Part shown: positions 1-11,310 of the stretch, piece after piece
Position numbering within the stretch: the first letter of the stretch is position 1
Layout: every line of letters begins with the position of its first letter
Notes under the pieces: generated by a model
The model's database searches: none
Seen by the model: the letters and a program-made list of their open reading frames with translations, nothing else
Told to the model about the DNA's origin: nothing
Made by a program: the position numbers and the translations under genes
Source: Deinococcus arboris
GTDB lineage: Bacteria; Deinococcota; Deinococci; Deinococcales; Deinococcaceae
Assembly: GCF_009755355.1 (NCBI RefSeq)
Contig: NZ_WQLB01000039.1
Coordinates: 1 to 40,500 of the forward strand
Length of the DNA: 40,500 nt
Direction: 5' to 3'

Positions 1-193
1 TAGTCCGTAGCTGGGTCAAGACAGACTAACCCGTCTGGATCGTCCTTTTGAGGCTGGAAAAGGTTGGGCTTTGGGTGGAGTGGAAAGCCTCTTTATGTCT
101 TCTGCTTGGGGTGCTGCTCATAGAGGCGTCATGCGGCGACTTGAGGATGACCGCAGTTCAGTTCTGCCCTCATCCCCTGTCCTTGGAGGTTTC

Positions 194-796
194 ATGCGCG
201 CTCCCGTGTTGCTCTCGTTTTTTCTGACTGGTCTGGCTGCGGCGCAGACCTACCGCGCCGTGGATGTCACCCTGACCTTTGGCAGCGGCATTTTCACAGC
301 AGCCCTCAGTAATGCGGTGAGTGCAACCCTGGGCAGCCAGAAGCCGACTGTTAAAAACGGGGTGGCGTATGTGGGTGCGCGCCAGACCTCAGGCGCCTGG
401 GACGTGGGCCTGAGTCCCAAACTGCCGCTGGCCCTTAATGTCACCCAGGAATCTGGAAGCCAGGACCTGAACTTGCGCGGCTTGCCCCTGACCCGGCTGA
501 ACGTGAAGATGGGATCGGGGCCGGTAGACATTCAGCTTCCAGGAGCGTCTTTGACGGCTCAGGTGCGGCAGGAAAGCGGCAGTCTGGACCTCCATGTGCC
601 CCAGAACACGGGCCTCAAGCTGGTCGTGAACCGCTTTCAATCCGGTGCGCTGACCATGGAGAGGAGGACCCTGGCGGTAGGGGAGAGCCTGAGCGGCACC
701 TATCAGACTTCTAATTACGCCACGGCCAAGCACAAGGTCACGGTGAACCTGATCTGGGGCAGTGGTCCGGTGCAGGTGCATACACCGGGGCAGTAG
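194..796 (+). CDS. Secreted toast-rack/DUF4097-like beta-repeat protein
   Basis: A 200-residue protein starting at ATG 194, chosen because GGAGG lies at 185-189 and the first 18 residues (MRAPVLLSFFLTGLAAAQ) form a clear signal peptide; the longer upstream frame has no such support. After the signal the chain is built of short beta-type units in which phrases such as 'SGSLDL', 'GSGPVDI', 'QSGALTM' and 'GSGPVQV' recur about every 20-25 residues. This resembles the stacked-strand 'toast rack' domains of DUF4097/DUF2154-type envelope proteins. It has no catalytic motif, so a structural or adhesive envelope role is inference. It lies alone upstream of surE. Domain family is moderately sure; function is unknown. 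Confidence 0.7.
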   Translation: MRAPVLLSFFLTGLAAAQTYRAVDVTLTFGSGIFTAALSNAVSATLGSQKPTVKNGVAYVGARQTSGAWDVGLSPKLPLALNVTQESGSQDLNLRGLPLTRLNVKMGSGPVDIQLPGASLTAQVRQESGSLDLHVPQNTGLKLVVNRFQSGALTMERRTLAVGESLSGTYQTSNYATAKHKVTVNLIWGSGPVQVHTPGQ

Positions 797-944
797 TTCA
801 AGGCGTTGGGGGGAGGCGGAGGCCTACTCGCCTGAGCATGAGTCTCTGCGCTTTTCGTGGTGCTCTGCCTGAGCTTCAATGGCAGCAGCACACCACTCGC
901 TCTGCTCAGCACAACGTCCTCTGCCGCGACTGAAGCGCCCGCGC

Positions 945-950
945 TAGGCT
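945..950 (+). promoter_or_regulatory. -10 box TAGGCT of a leaderless surE transcript
   Basis: TAGGCT fits TANNNT and ends 5 bases before the surE ATG at 956, with no Shine-Dalgarno sequence between. This spacing implies transcription starts at or next to the start codon. It also supports 956 as the start rather than the in-frame codon at 857. Confidence 0.55.
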
Positions 951-955
951 GCGGT

Positions 956-1747
956 ATGGCAGCACACAAGCGACAGGCAGACCGGCCCACCGTGCTGGTG
1001 GCCAACGACGACGGCATTTTCAGCCCCGGCATCAAGGCACTGGGCCTGGCGATGGCGACTTTTGCCGATGTGGTGGTCAGCGCCCCCGATGTTGAGCAGA
1101 GTGCGGTTGGCCACGGCATCACTATCCGGCGCCCGCTGCGCTTCAAACACACGGCCGCCGCCGGATTTGGCGAGGTGCCGGCCCACCGGGTAGACGGCAC
1201 CCCGGCCGACTGCGTGGTGCTGGGCGTACACCTGACTGGCCTGCCGGACCTTGTGGTGAGCGGCATCAACCTGGGGCCCAACCTGGGCGACGACCTGACC
1301 CACTCTGGGACGGTGGCCGCCGCCATTGAGGGCATGACGCTGGGGGTGCCGGCTATTGCCTTCAGCCAGCAGGCCACGCCAGGCGGCGAGTACGACTTTG
1401 GCCGCAGCGCCGAGTACGCCGCCCGGCTGGCGCAGCAGGTGCTGGCGCGCGGCCTGCCGCCCCGGACGCTGCTGAACGTCAATTTTCCGCACGGTGTTCC
1501 CCGGGGTGTGCGCGTAACCCGCGTGGGCGAACACCGCTGGGAAGACGCCATCGTGACGCGTGCTGACCCCGAGGGCCGGGAGTACCACTGGGTTGCCGGC
1601 ACCAGCCGCGCCGCCGACGCCCACGACGAGGACACCGATTACGGCGCGGTTCAGGCCGGGTTTATCAGCGTGACCCCCGTGCGCATTGACCTGACCGCCC
1701 GCGACCTGCTGGCCGAGGTGGCAGGCTACGTTCCTGGCTTGAACTGA
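956..1747 (+). CDS. surE: 5'-nucleotidase SurE
   Basis: A 263-residue SurE, the usual family size. SurE is a metal-dependent phosphatase that removes phosphate from nucleoside 5'- and 3'-monophosphates in the cytoplasm. The N-terminal metal-site motif is present as VLVANDDGIFSPGI, followed by SAPDVEQSAVGHGIT, DGTPADCVVLG, SGINLGPNLGDD and THSGTVAAAIEG, all SurE hallmarks. The start at 956 is preferred over the longer frame from 857 because family homology begins about 10 residues after it and a TANNNT box sits just upstream. The gene stands alone between the toast-rack protein and a convergent gene. Confidence 0.95.
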   Translation: MAAHKRQADRPTVLVANDDGIFSPGIKALGLAMATFADVVVSAPDVEQSAVGHGITIRRPLRFKHTAAAGFGEVPAHRVDGTPADCVVLGVHLTGLPDLVVSGINLGPNLGDDLTHSGTVAAAIEGMTLGVPAIAFSQQATPGGEYDFGRSAEYAARLAQQVLARGLPPRTLLNVNFPHGVPRGVRVTRVGEHRWEDAIVTRADPEGREYHWVAGTSRAADAHDEDTDYGAVQAGFISVTPVRIDLTARDLLAEVAGYVPGLN

Positions 1748-1921
1748 GGGTGAAAGGGGAAGAAGAGGTGAGGCAGCTCCTCAATCTTTCTCTATCCCGG
1801 TGCAGCAGGCAGGCGTGTGCCCGAGCACTCCCAGAGAGGAGCGGCGGCCTGACCTAAGGGCAAAAGCCATGACCATTCTTTAACGCCAGCAGGTCGGAGG
1901 ACGTGCCAGGGGAAATTCATA

Positions 1922-1960
1922 AGAAGGCGGCGGACGTGAGCTTCACGTCCGCCGCCTTCT
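1922..1960. terminator. Perfect 18-bp hairpin between convergent genes
   Basis: AGAAGGCGGCGGACGTGA (1922-1939) is perfectly complemented by 1943-1960, leaving a GCT loop. It lies 10 bases past the stop of the minus-strand PSBD gene and downstream of surE, so it probably terminates the minus-strand transcript and perhaps both. T-runs are weak on either side. Confidence 0.65.
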
Positions 1961-1969
1961 CGATTTGCT

Positions 1970-3421
1970 TTACAGCACGAGCAGAATGGGCTGTTCCAGA
2001 GTGCCGGCCACCTGCGCCAGGAACTGCGCGGCGCGTGCCGTTTCTACGTCGCCGTTCAGGCTCAGGGTGGCGCGGCCGTTCTCGGTGCGGCCCACGCTGA
2101 GGGTCACGGTCTGCGGGTAGTGCAGGTCGTCGAGATCCAGGGCGGCGGCGTCCACGACCAGCAGGTCGGGCGTGCCGTCAAAGTTGGTGTCCAGCGCCGT
2201 CATGGCGTCGCGCAGGCTGCCGCTGCCCACGGTGTGCGTGCGGCCCTGTCCGTCCAGTGCCACGCTGCTCAGGCCCAGGGTGTCGGCGTGGCGCTGCGCG
2301 GCGCGGGCGACCAGCAGACCCAGCGGCAGCTCCTGCGAGAGCGCGCGGCTGACCTGGTCGCGCAGGTCGTACAGGGCGGCCACGTCTGCGCCCCGGCGCA
2401 GGTAGGTGCCGAACCACACGCCGCCAGTGGGGGCCTGAGCGGGTGCAGCTGGGGTCTGAACCGGCACCGGCGCGGCAGGCATGGGGGCAGCGGGCGTGGG
2501 GACCACAGCCGGCTCAGGCGGCGCGGCCACTTCCGGCTGAGCCGGCTCGGGCTCGGGTGTGGGTGCCACGGGCTCTGGCTCGGCCACCACGGGTTCCGGG
2601 GTGGGCTCGGGCTGCACGGGTTCGGCGGCAGGTTCGGCCTGCGCGGCGACGGGCTCGGGCAGAGGGGTGGGCTCGGACACGGGAGTCGGCTCGGGCTGCG
2701 CCACCACTTCTGGCTGCACGGGTTCTGGCTGCACTGGGGTCGGCACCAGCTCGGGTTGGGCCGCCACGGGGGTGGCCACCGGCTCGGGCATGGGGGTGGG
2801 CGCGGGGGCCGGCGCCGCTTCGGGCTGGGCCGGCTTCTGGTACAGGCGCGAGAGCAGGCTGCTCAGGCCACCGGCCGGGGCCGCAGGCGCCGCCGGGGGT
2901 GGGGTCACGGGCGCCGGGGTGGGCTCGGGCATGGGGGCCGCCGCCGCAGGCATGACCGGCTCGGGGGTAGGGGTCACCACGGGCTCGGGCACAGGGGGAG
3001 TCGGCACCGGAGCGGCGGCAACAGGGGCGGGCGCCACTTCGGGCTCGTCGTCCAGCTCGAACTCGGTGTCCTCGTCCAGATTGCTGGGGGCGGGGGTGGC
3101 CGGCACCTCGGGGGAAGCGGTGCGGGTCTGCTCCACAAAGGCCGTCAGGTCGGTGTCCACGCCCGCGCGGCTGAGCATGTCGGCGTTCATGCCAGCCTGG
3201 TTCAGTATGGCGGCGCTGGGCACTTCCTCGCCGTTCCAGTCGGGCGGCGGCAGGTCCACCGGGGTATCGGGCGGATCTTCCTCGCCGGACATCACACGCG
3301 ACAGGTAGTTCAGAATGTCCTGTTCGACGATCTGACCGCCGGCTCCGGAGCCTTGAATCCTCTGCCAGTCAATCCCGTTCGCTTCTGCCAGCACCTGGGC
3401 AAGCGGCGCAATCCGTTCCAT
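1970..3421 (-). CDS. E3-binding (PSBD) domain protein with degenerate E2-like C-terminus
   Basis: A 483-residue protein. Residues about 4-40 (IAPLAQVLAEANGIDW...GAGGQIVEQDILNYL) match the peripheral subunit-binding domain by which 2-oxoacid dehydrogenase E2 chains hold E3/E1. Residues about 80-330 are a flexible Pro/Ala/Glu/Val linker of PEP, PVAP and TPEP units. The last 150 residues echo an E2 acyltransferase domain: YPQTVTLSVGR resembles the 'PPQaaiLgvGri' strand, and the tail ending in FLAQVAGTLEQPILLVL resembles the E2 C-terminus. The catalytic DHRxxDG motif is replaced by NGDVETA (456-462), and no lipoyl domain is seen. It is therefore probably a non-catalytic scaffold or assembly factor. 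A -10 TACAAT at 3445-3450 and a purine-rich site before the ATG support this start. Confidence 0.8.
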   Translation of the reverse strand: MERIAPLAQVLAEANGIDWQRIQGSGAGGQIVEQDILNYLSRVMSGEEDPPDTPVDLPPPDWNGEEVPSAAILNQAGMNADMLSRAGVDTDLTAFVEQTRTASPEVPATPAPSNLDEDTEFELDDEPEVAPAPVAAAPVPTPPVPEPVVTPTPEPVMPAAAAPMPEPTPAPVTPPPAAPAAPAGGLSSLLSRLYQKPAQPEAAPAPAPTPMPEPVATPVAAQPELVPTPVQPEPVQPEVVAQPEPTPVSEPTPLPEPVAAQAEPAAEPVQPEPTPEPVVAEPEPVAPTPEPEPAQPEVAAPPEPAVVPTPAAPMPAAPVPVQTPAAPAQAPTGGVWFGTYLRRGADVAALYDLRDQVSRALSQELPLGLLVARAAQRHADTLGLSSVALDGQGRTHTVGSGSLRDAMTALDTNFDGTPDLLVVDAAALDLDDLHYPQTVTLSVGRTENGRATLSLNGDVETARAAQFLAQVAGTLEQPILLVL

Positions 3422-3444
3422 TCAGTTCCCCCTTTGTGCGGCCC

Positions 3445-3450
3445 ATTGTA
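3445..3450 (-). promoter_or_regulatory. -10 box TACAAT upstream of the PSBD gene
   Basis: Read on the minus strand, TACAAT lies 23 bases before the ATG at 3421. Transcription would start about 17 bases upstream of the ATG, leaving room for the purine-rich AAAGGGGGAA ribosome-binding site. No clear -35 was found. Confidence 0.45.
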
Positions 3451-3701
3451 CGGGACGCGGCGACGGGCACGCGGCGCAGGCGCCCCACACGGGCACCAGC
3501 ACTGGTCGCGCTTCCAACATCAGCATGCCCGTTAGGGTGCCGCCTGGCCTCTGACAGCGTTCTTTCATGCGGCGTTCACCTGGGGCGCAGGCCTGGGGAA
3601 TCCCGTCCCTGTCGCCTGCGGGGCACGGGTGCTAGGCTGCTTTCTGGTTGGCGCGTCCCCTGCCCCGCAGGCGCCGGGCGCGGCCACAGGAGAAGCCATT
3701 T

Positions 3702-5365
<1,664 letters not shown>

Positions 5366-5639
5366 GGGTGTGGACAGGAGGAAGTGGGGAGTGGGCAGTA
5401 GGAAAAACTCTGGTCCGAGGGGGTTCGCTCACTGCCAACAGTGTCGCCCTTCAGGTCTGTTGAGGTCTGGCGCCGCGCTTCCCCAAAGTTAGGTGGGCTG
5501 ACCAGATTGCCCAGCCCAGATGTTCTCTCCTCCTGTCCTGCCCCTTTCTTTCGGAGGACGCCTACGCGCAGCCCCGGCGGGCATGCTGACCTGTCATGCC
5601 CCCTGTCCGCCTTGCCCCGCCCCCACTTCACCCGCCCTT

Positions 5640-5645
5640 TAGGAT
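5640..5645 (+). promoter_or_regulatory. -10 box TAGGAT before the DUF5693 gene
   Basis: TAGGAT is followed by six bases and then GTG at 5652, the spacing expected for a leaderless transcript. It would exclude the in-frame GTG at 5646 as the start codon. Confidence 0.45.
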
Positions 5646-5651
5646 GTGCCT

Positions 5652-7510
<1,859 letters not shown>

Positions 7511-7514
<4 letters not shown>

Positions 7515-8482
7515 AAGTCACCGTCAGCGGTTACTACGGCTTTGGCAACACGGGCGACGAGGCGATTGCCCTGGCGATCACCCGCGAACTGCGCAAATAC
7601 GGGGCGTCGCCCCTGCTGCTCTCCAACACCCCCGAAGAGACGGCCCGCACCTACGGCTGCGAGAGCGAGGCCCGCATGCAGCCGGCAGCGGTGCTGGGGG
7701 CGCTGGTGCGGTCGGGGGTGCTGCTCTCGGGCGGCGGCGGCCTCTTGCAGGACAAGACGAGCGCGCGCACGCTGACCTACTACTTGGCGGTGATCCGGCT
7801 GGGCAAGCTGCTGCGCCGCCGCGTGGTGGTGTTTAACCAGAGCGTCGGTCCCCTCAGCGCGCAGGGTGGCCGCAAGGTCGCCGCCGCCCTGCGCGGCGTG
7901 CAGGTGATTGTGCGCGACCAGGGCAGCGTGGACACCCTGGCGGCCCTGGGCGTTCAGGCCCAGCTGGGCGGCGACCCGGCCCTGCTGCTGCCCCCCACTC
8001 CTGGCCTCAGGCGTGACCCCATGCGCGTCATCGTGGCCCCGCGCGGCGACGTGACCGAAGCCACCGAGCGGCTGCGCGACGTGGTGCGCGCCCTGCAAGC
8101 AGAGGGCCGCCGCGTGACCGCCCTGAGTTTTATGCCTGACCACGATGACCAAGCCGCCCACAGCCTCGGCGCCGACGAGGTGCTCAGCACCTGTGACCCC
8201 CAGGTGGCCCTGGACGCCATTGCGGGCAGCGGCTACGTGGTGGGCGTGCGCCTGCACGCCGTCATTCTGGCGGCGGCCAGCGGCACGCCTTTTTCCGGCA
8301 TTGCCTATGACCCCAAGGTGCAGGGCTTTTGCACCGACGCCGGGGCGCCCGCCCACGCCGTCGCCCTGGACCCTGGCCGCGTGGCCGACGAGGCCCTGCG
8401 CCGGGTGCTGCCCGACCAGGCCGCCATTGAAGACATGCGCCTGCGGGCCGCGCAGAGTTTTAGCCGGGCCCTGGGGAAGTAA
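7511..8482 (+). CDS. csaB: Polysaccharide pyruvyl transferase CsaB
   Basis: A 323-residue pyruvyl transferase, which adds pyruvate ketals from phosphoenolpyruvate to secondary cell-wall polymer so that SLH-domain proteins can bind. The N-terminus VSGYYGFGNTGDEAIALAI is the CsaB signature. The glycosyltransferase-like fold continues with LLSGGGGLLQD, VVVFNQSVGPLS, VIVRDQGSVDTLAALGV and GGDPALLLPP, and C-terminal VVGVRLHAVILAAASGTPF carries the conserved RLH. Deinococcus S-layer proteins of the SlpA type have SLH domains, so the product fits the organism. It is coupled to the preceding DUF5693 gene by a 4-base overlap. Confidence 0.93.
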
Positions 8483-8490
8483 GGGTGGGG

Positions 8491-8537
8491 CCGGAGGACG
8501 TGGGCTGCGGGGGTTTCCTCCAGCCCACGTCCTCCGG
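8491..8537. terminator. Perfect 17-bp hairpin between csaB and paaI-like genes
   Basis: CCGGAGGACGTGGGCTG (8491-8507) pairs perfectly with 8521-8537 across a 13-base loop. It sits between two convergent stops, 8482 and 8542, so it can serve both strands. No strong T-run is present. Confidence 0.7.
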
Positions 8538-8541
8538 TCAG

Positions 8542-9006
8542 CTAGGCCCCCACCGCAATCACGTTGCAGGTGCAGCGCGCCAGGCTGGTCACGCGGCCCC
8601 GCTCATCCTTGACTTCAATGGCCCAGACCAGCACGGTGCGCCCCCGGTAGGCCAGGGTGCCCTCGCCAGTGACCCAGCCGCCGGTCACCCCGCGCACATG
8701 AGTGCCGTTCAGGTCCACGCCGACGGCCACCTGCCGCGTGGGGTCCAGGTTCATCCACGAGCCGACGCTGGCCAGCTCCTCGGCCAGGGCGAGGTTGGCG
8801 CCGCCGTGCAGGCGGCCGGCCGGCTGGCGGTTCCCTTCCACCGGCATTCTGGCCACCACACGCTCGCGGCTGACCTCGGTAAATTCGATGCCCAGGCGCG
8901 CTCCCAGTGTGCCCGACAGCGCGTTCATGCGCCCGGCCAGTTCCCCTGGGCTCAGGGTGTCGAGTTCGTGGGGCGTGGGGAACTTCAGGTCGGGGTGCAG
9001 GGCCAT
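8542..9006 (-). CDS. PaaI-family hotdog thioesterase
   Basis: A 154-residue hotdog-fold acyl-CoA thioesterase. The active-site helix reads RLHGGANLALAEELAS, with the HGG and catalytic Glu typical of the PaaI/ComA-type subfamily, followed by strands VAVGVDLNGTHVRG and GEGTLAYRGRTVLVWAIEV. Such proteins hydrolyse phenylacetyl-, hydroxybenzoyl- or other aryl/acyl-CoA esters, and the substrate cannot be read from the sequence. The start follows a TAGCAT box by six bases, consistent with a leaderless message. No paa catabolic genes are adjacent, so a housekeeping CoA-recycling role is as likely as aromatic catabolism. Confidence 0.88.
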   Translation of the reverse strand: MALHPDLKFPTPHELDTLSPGELAGRMNALSGTLGARLGIEFTEVSRERVVARMPVEGNRQPAGRLHGGANLALAEELASVGSWMNLDPTRQVAVGVDLNGTHVRGVTGGWVTGEGTLAYRGRTVLVWAIEVKDERGRVTSLARCTCNVIAVGA

Positions 9007-9012
9007 GCAGCC

Positions 9013-9018
9013 ATGCTA
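9013..9018 (-). promoter_or_regulatory. -10 box TAGCAT of the thioesterase gene
   Basis: On the minus strand TAGCAT is separated by GGCTGC from the ATG at 9006. This six-base spacing places the transcription start at the start codon. Confidence 0.5.
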
Positions 9019-9136
9019 AGGCGGTCACCGTCCATTTGGGGGTGAACGGCGCGAATGCCGGGCGGCGTGGTGGTGATGGCGCGGCGGCGGTGTCCCTTCT
9101 GAACCGCAGGCTGTGAGCCGTGGTGTTCTCAGGCAG

Positions 9137-9249
9137 ATTCGGATGAAATCGGATGCAACAACGGTTGCATCCGAGCGGACTTGCAAAGCTGCTCCGCAGA
9201 GCGGGCTGACAGACGTGGAGTTGACAAATCGGAACAGACAGAATCCGTC
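9137..9249. repeat. Small intergenic repeat, copy 1
   Basis: This segment contains a 10-bp stem, CGGATGCAAC with GTTGCATCCG, around an AACG loop (9150-9173). It runs on into a 22-base stretch at 9171-9192 that recurs, inverted and exactly, at 14358-14379. Its right end, AGAATCCGTC, abuts the stop codon of the DUF2231 gene. It resembles the small non-coding repeats common in Deinococcus. Boundaries are approximate. Confidence 0.6.
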
Positions 9250-9822
9250 TTAGCCCTGACGGTGCGCCAGCGTTTGGCCCACGCCCAGGCCGTGGCGGTA
9301 CACCAGTTCGCCGCCCAGAAAGCCGCCTGCGCCGGCCAGCAGCAGTCCAGCCCCCGAGAGCGCTTTCCCCAGGCCGCGCTTCCCTTTCCTGCGCGCCAGC
9401 AGCGAGCCCACATTCAGGAAAAAGGCGACTTCGTTCAGGGCGCCGTGAATGAAGCCCGTGCGCCGGGCCTCGCCGCGCGTGTTGGCCCAGTCGGCCCAGC
9501 CGGTGGCAATCGAGCCCACAGCGCCCAGGGTGCCCAGCGTCAGGGCCAGGTCGGCAGCGTGGTCATTGCCCCCCGGCGTGCGGGCTGGCAGGTGGTCCAG
9601 CGCCGCCGCCACCACCCAGCCGCCCAGCGGCAGATGAATCAGGATGGGGTGAATGGGGTGACCCAGCCACTCGCCGTGCAGGGCGTTCACGACGGCGGGC
9701 GGCAGCGTCGTCTCGGCGGCTTTCAGCAGCAGTTGCCACTGGTCGGCCACCGTTTCCAGGGTGTCGTGGTTGCTGAGAAGGTCTTCGGCGGCGTGGGCGG
9801 GGGGGGCGTGGCGCTGAAGCAT
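9250..9822 (-). CDS. DUF2231 family membrane protein
   Basis: A 190-residue membrane protein with the DUF2231 signature GHPIHPILIHLPLGGWVVAAALDH at about residues 54-77. After it come three more hydrophobic segments (LALTLGTLGAVGSIATGWADW, FIHGALNEVAFFLNVGSLLA, LSGAGLLLAGAGGFLGGELVY). The His pairs in the first helix and the His in FIHGALN suggest possible metal or heme contact, as is supposed for relatives. No biochemical role is established. AGGAGG lies 8 bases before the ATG at 9822. The stop codon coincides with the edge of a small repeat. Confidence 0.82.
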   Translation of the reverse strand: MLQRHAPPAHAAEDLLSNHDTLETVADQWQLLLKAAETTLPPAVVNALHGEWLGHPIHPILIHLPLGGWVVAAALDHLPARTPGGNDHAADLALTLGTLGAVGSIATGWADWANTRGEARRTGFIHGALNEVAFFLNVGSLLARRKGKRGLGKALSGAGLLLAGAGGFLGGELVYRHGLGVGQTLAHRQG

Positions 9823-9904
9823 GGGTGAAACCTCCTGGCCCTACCGTCGCACCCGCGCGGCGCCGGCATGTGGGAAGCCGGTTGAGGGGGGTTCATGGCC
9901 CGGC

Positions 9905-10873
<969 letters not shown>

Positions 10874-10879
10874 GGGTTC

Positions 10880-10885
10880 AGGATA
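10880..10885 (-). promoter_or_regulatory. -10 box TATCCT of the CobW-type gene
   Basis: TATCCT on the minus strand is followed by GAACCC and the ATG at 10873. It gives this gene its own start even though it is closely downstream of the small membrane-protein gene. Confidence 0.5.
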
Positions 10886-10895
10886 GGGGAGAGGC

Positions 10896-11225
10896 TCAGC
10901 GGTGAATGGTCACGGCGGTCAGCAGCTTGCACACCCCAACAATCACCACCAGCCACCACAGGACGGCCTCGTCGCGCTGCAGTGTCCCAGCCACGTCCAG
11001 ATAGCGCTGCCGGGCACGGTAAGCGGTGATCAAACCAAGAGGCACCAGAATGAGGGCTAAGGCATCGACCTTCCAGCCATCCAGTGTCGGCTCGCGGCCT
11101 GTGGCCTCAAAACGGGTTTCGTGTCCAAACGTCAGATGAGCAAAAAAGGGCACGACGACGAGGAGAAGGCCGGTCCAGAGCGCCCGGCGCAGCACAGGGA
11201 TGGCCGTCAATGTAGGATCAGACAC
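10896..11225 (-). CDS. Small three-helix membrane protein, unknown
   Basis: 109 residues if read from the GTG at 11225. That start is chosen because TACACT (11231-11236) lies five bases upstream and because the sequence before it is unlike a protein; a longer in-frame ORF begins at 11318. Three hydrophobic segments are visible: LWTGLLLVVVPFFAHLTF, ALALILVPLGLITAY and AVLWWLVVIVGVCKLLTAVTI. A short polar loop lies between the first two, and the loop after helix 2 is basic (RARQRYLD). I recognise no family. It shares an intergenic region with the divergent ABC exporter. Confidence 0.65.
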   Translation of the reverse strand: MSDPTLTAIPVLRRALWTGLLLVVVPFFAHLTFGHETRFEATGREPTLDGWKVDALALILVPLGLITAYRARQRYLDVAGTLQRDEAVLWWLVVIVGVCKLLTAVTIHR

Positions 11226-11230
11226 GTTGT

Positions 11231-11236
11231 AGTGTA
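11231..11236 (-). promoter_or_regulatory. -10 box TACACT of the small membrane-protein gene
   Basis: TACACT, then ACAAC, then GTG at 11225 on the minus strand, which is leaderless geometry. It decides the GTG start over the upstream ATG at 11318. Confidence 0.5.
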
Positions 11237-11297
11237 GCTGACTGGAAGCCCAGCTTGAGAAGGTGGCGTTGCGCCGGTCTGCACACCTGCTTTCCTC

Positions 11298-11303
11298 TAG
11301 CCT
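11298..11303 (+). promoter_or_regulatory. -10 box TAGCCT of the ABC exporter gene
   Basis: TAGCCT is followed by seven bases and the ATG at 11311, with no Shine-Dalgarno sequence. It faces away from the divergent TACACT box about 65 bases to the left. Confidence 0.45.
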
Positions 11304-11310
11304 GCCCCCC

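Noticed and set aside
1970..3421. Very long plus-strand frames opposite the PSBD gene (for example 2120-3535)
   Set aside because: They are Gly/His/Arg-rich mirror images of the Pro/Ala/Glu linker and have no ribosome-binding site or family motifs; the minus-strand frame carries a real PSBD.
5366..5639. Possible small gene or repeat between udk and DUF5693
   Set aside because: Only short frames with poor composition; GA-rich text without clear inverted repeats. No annotation supported.
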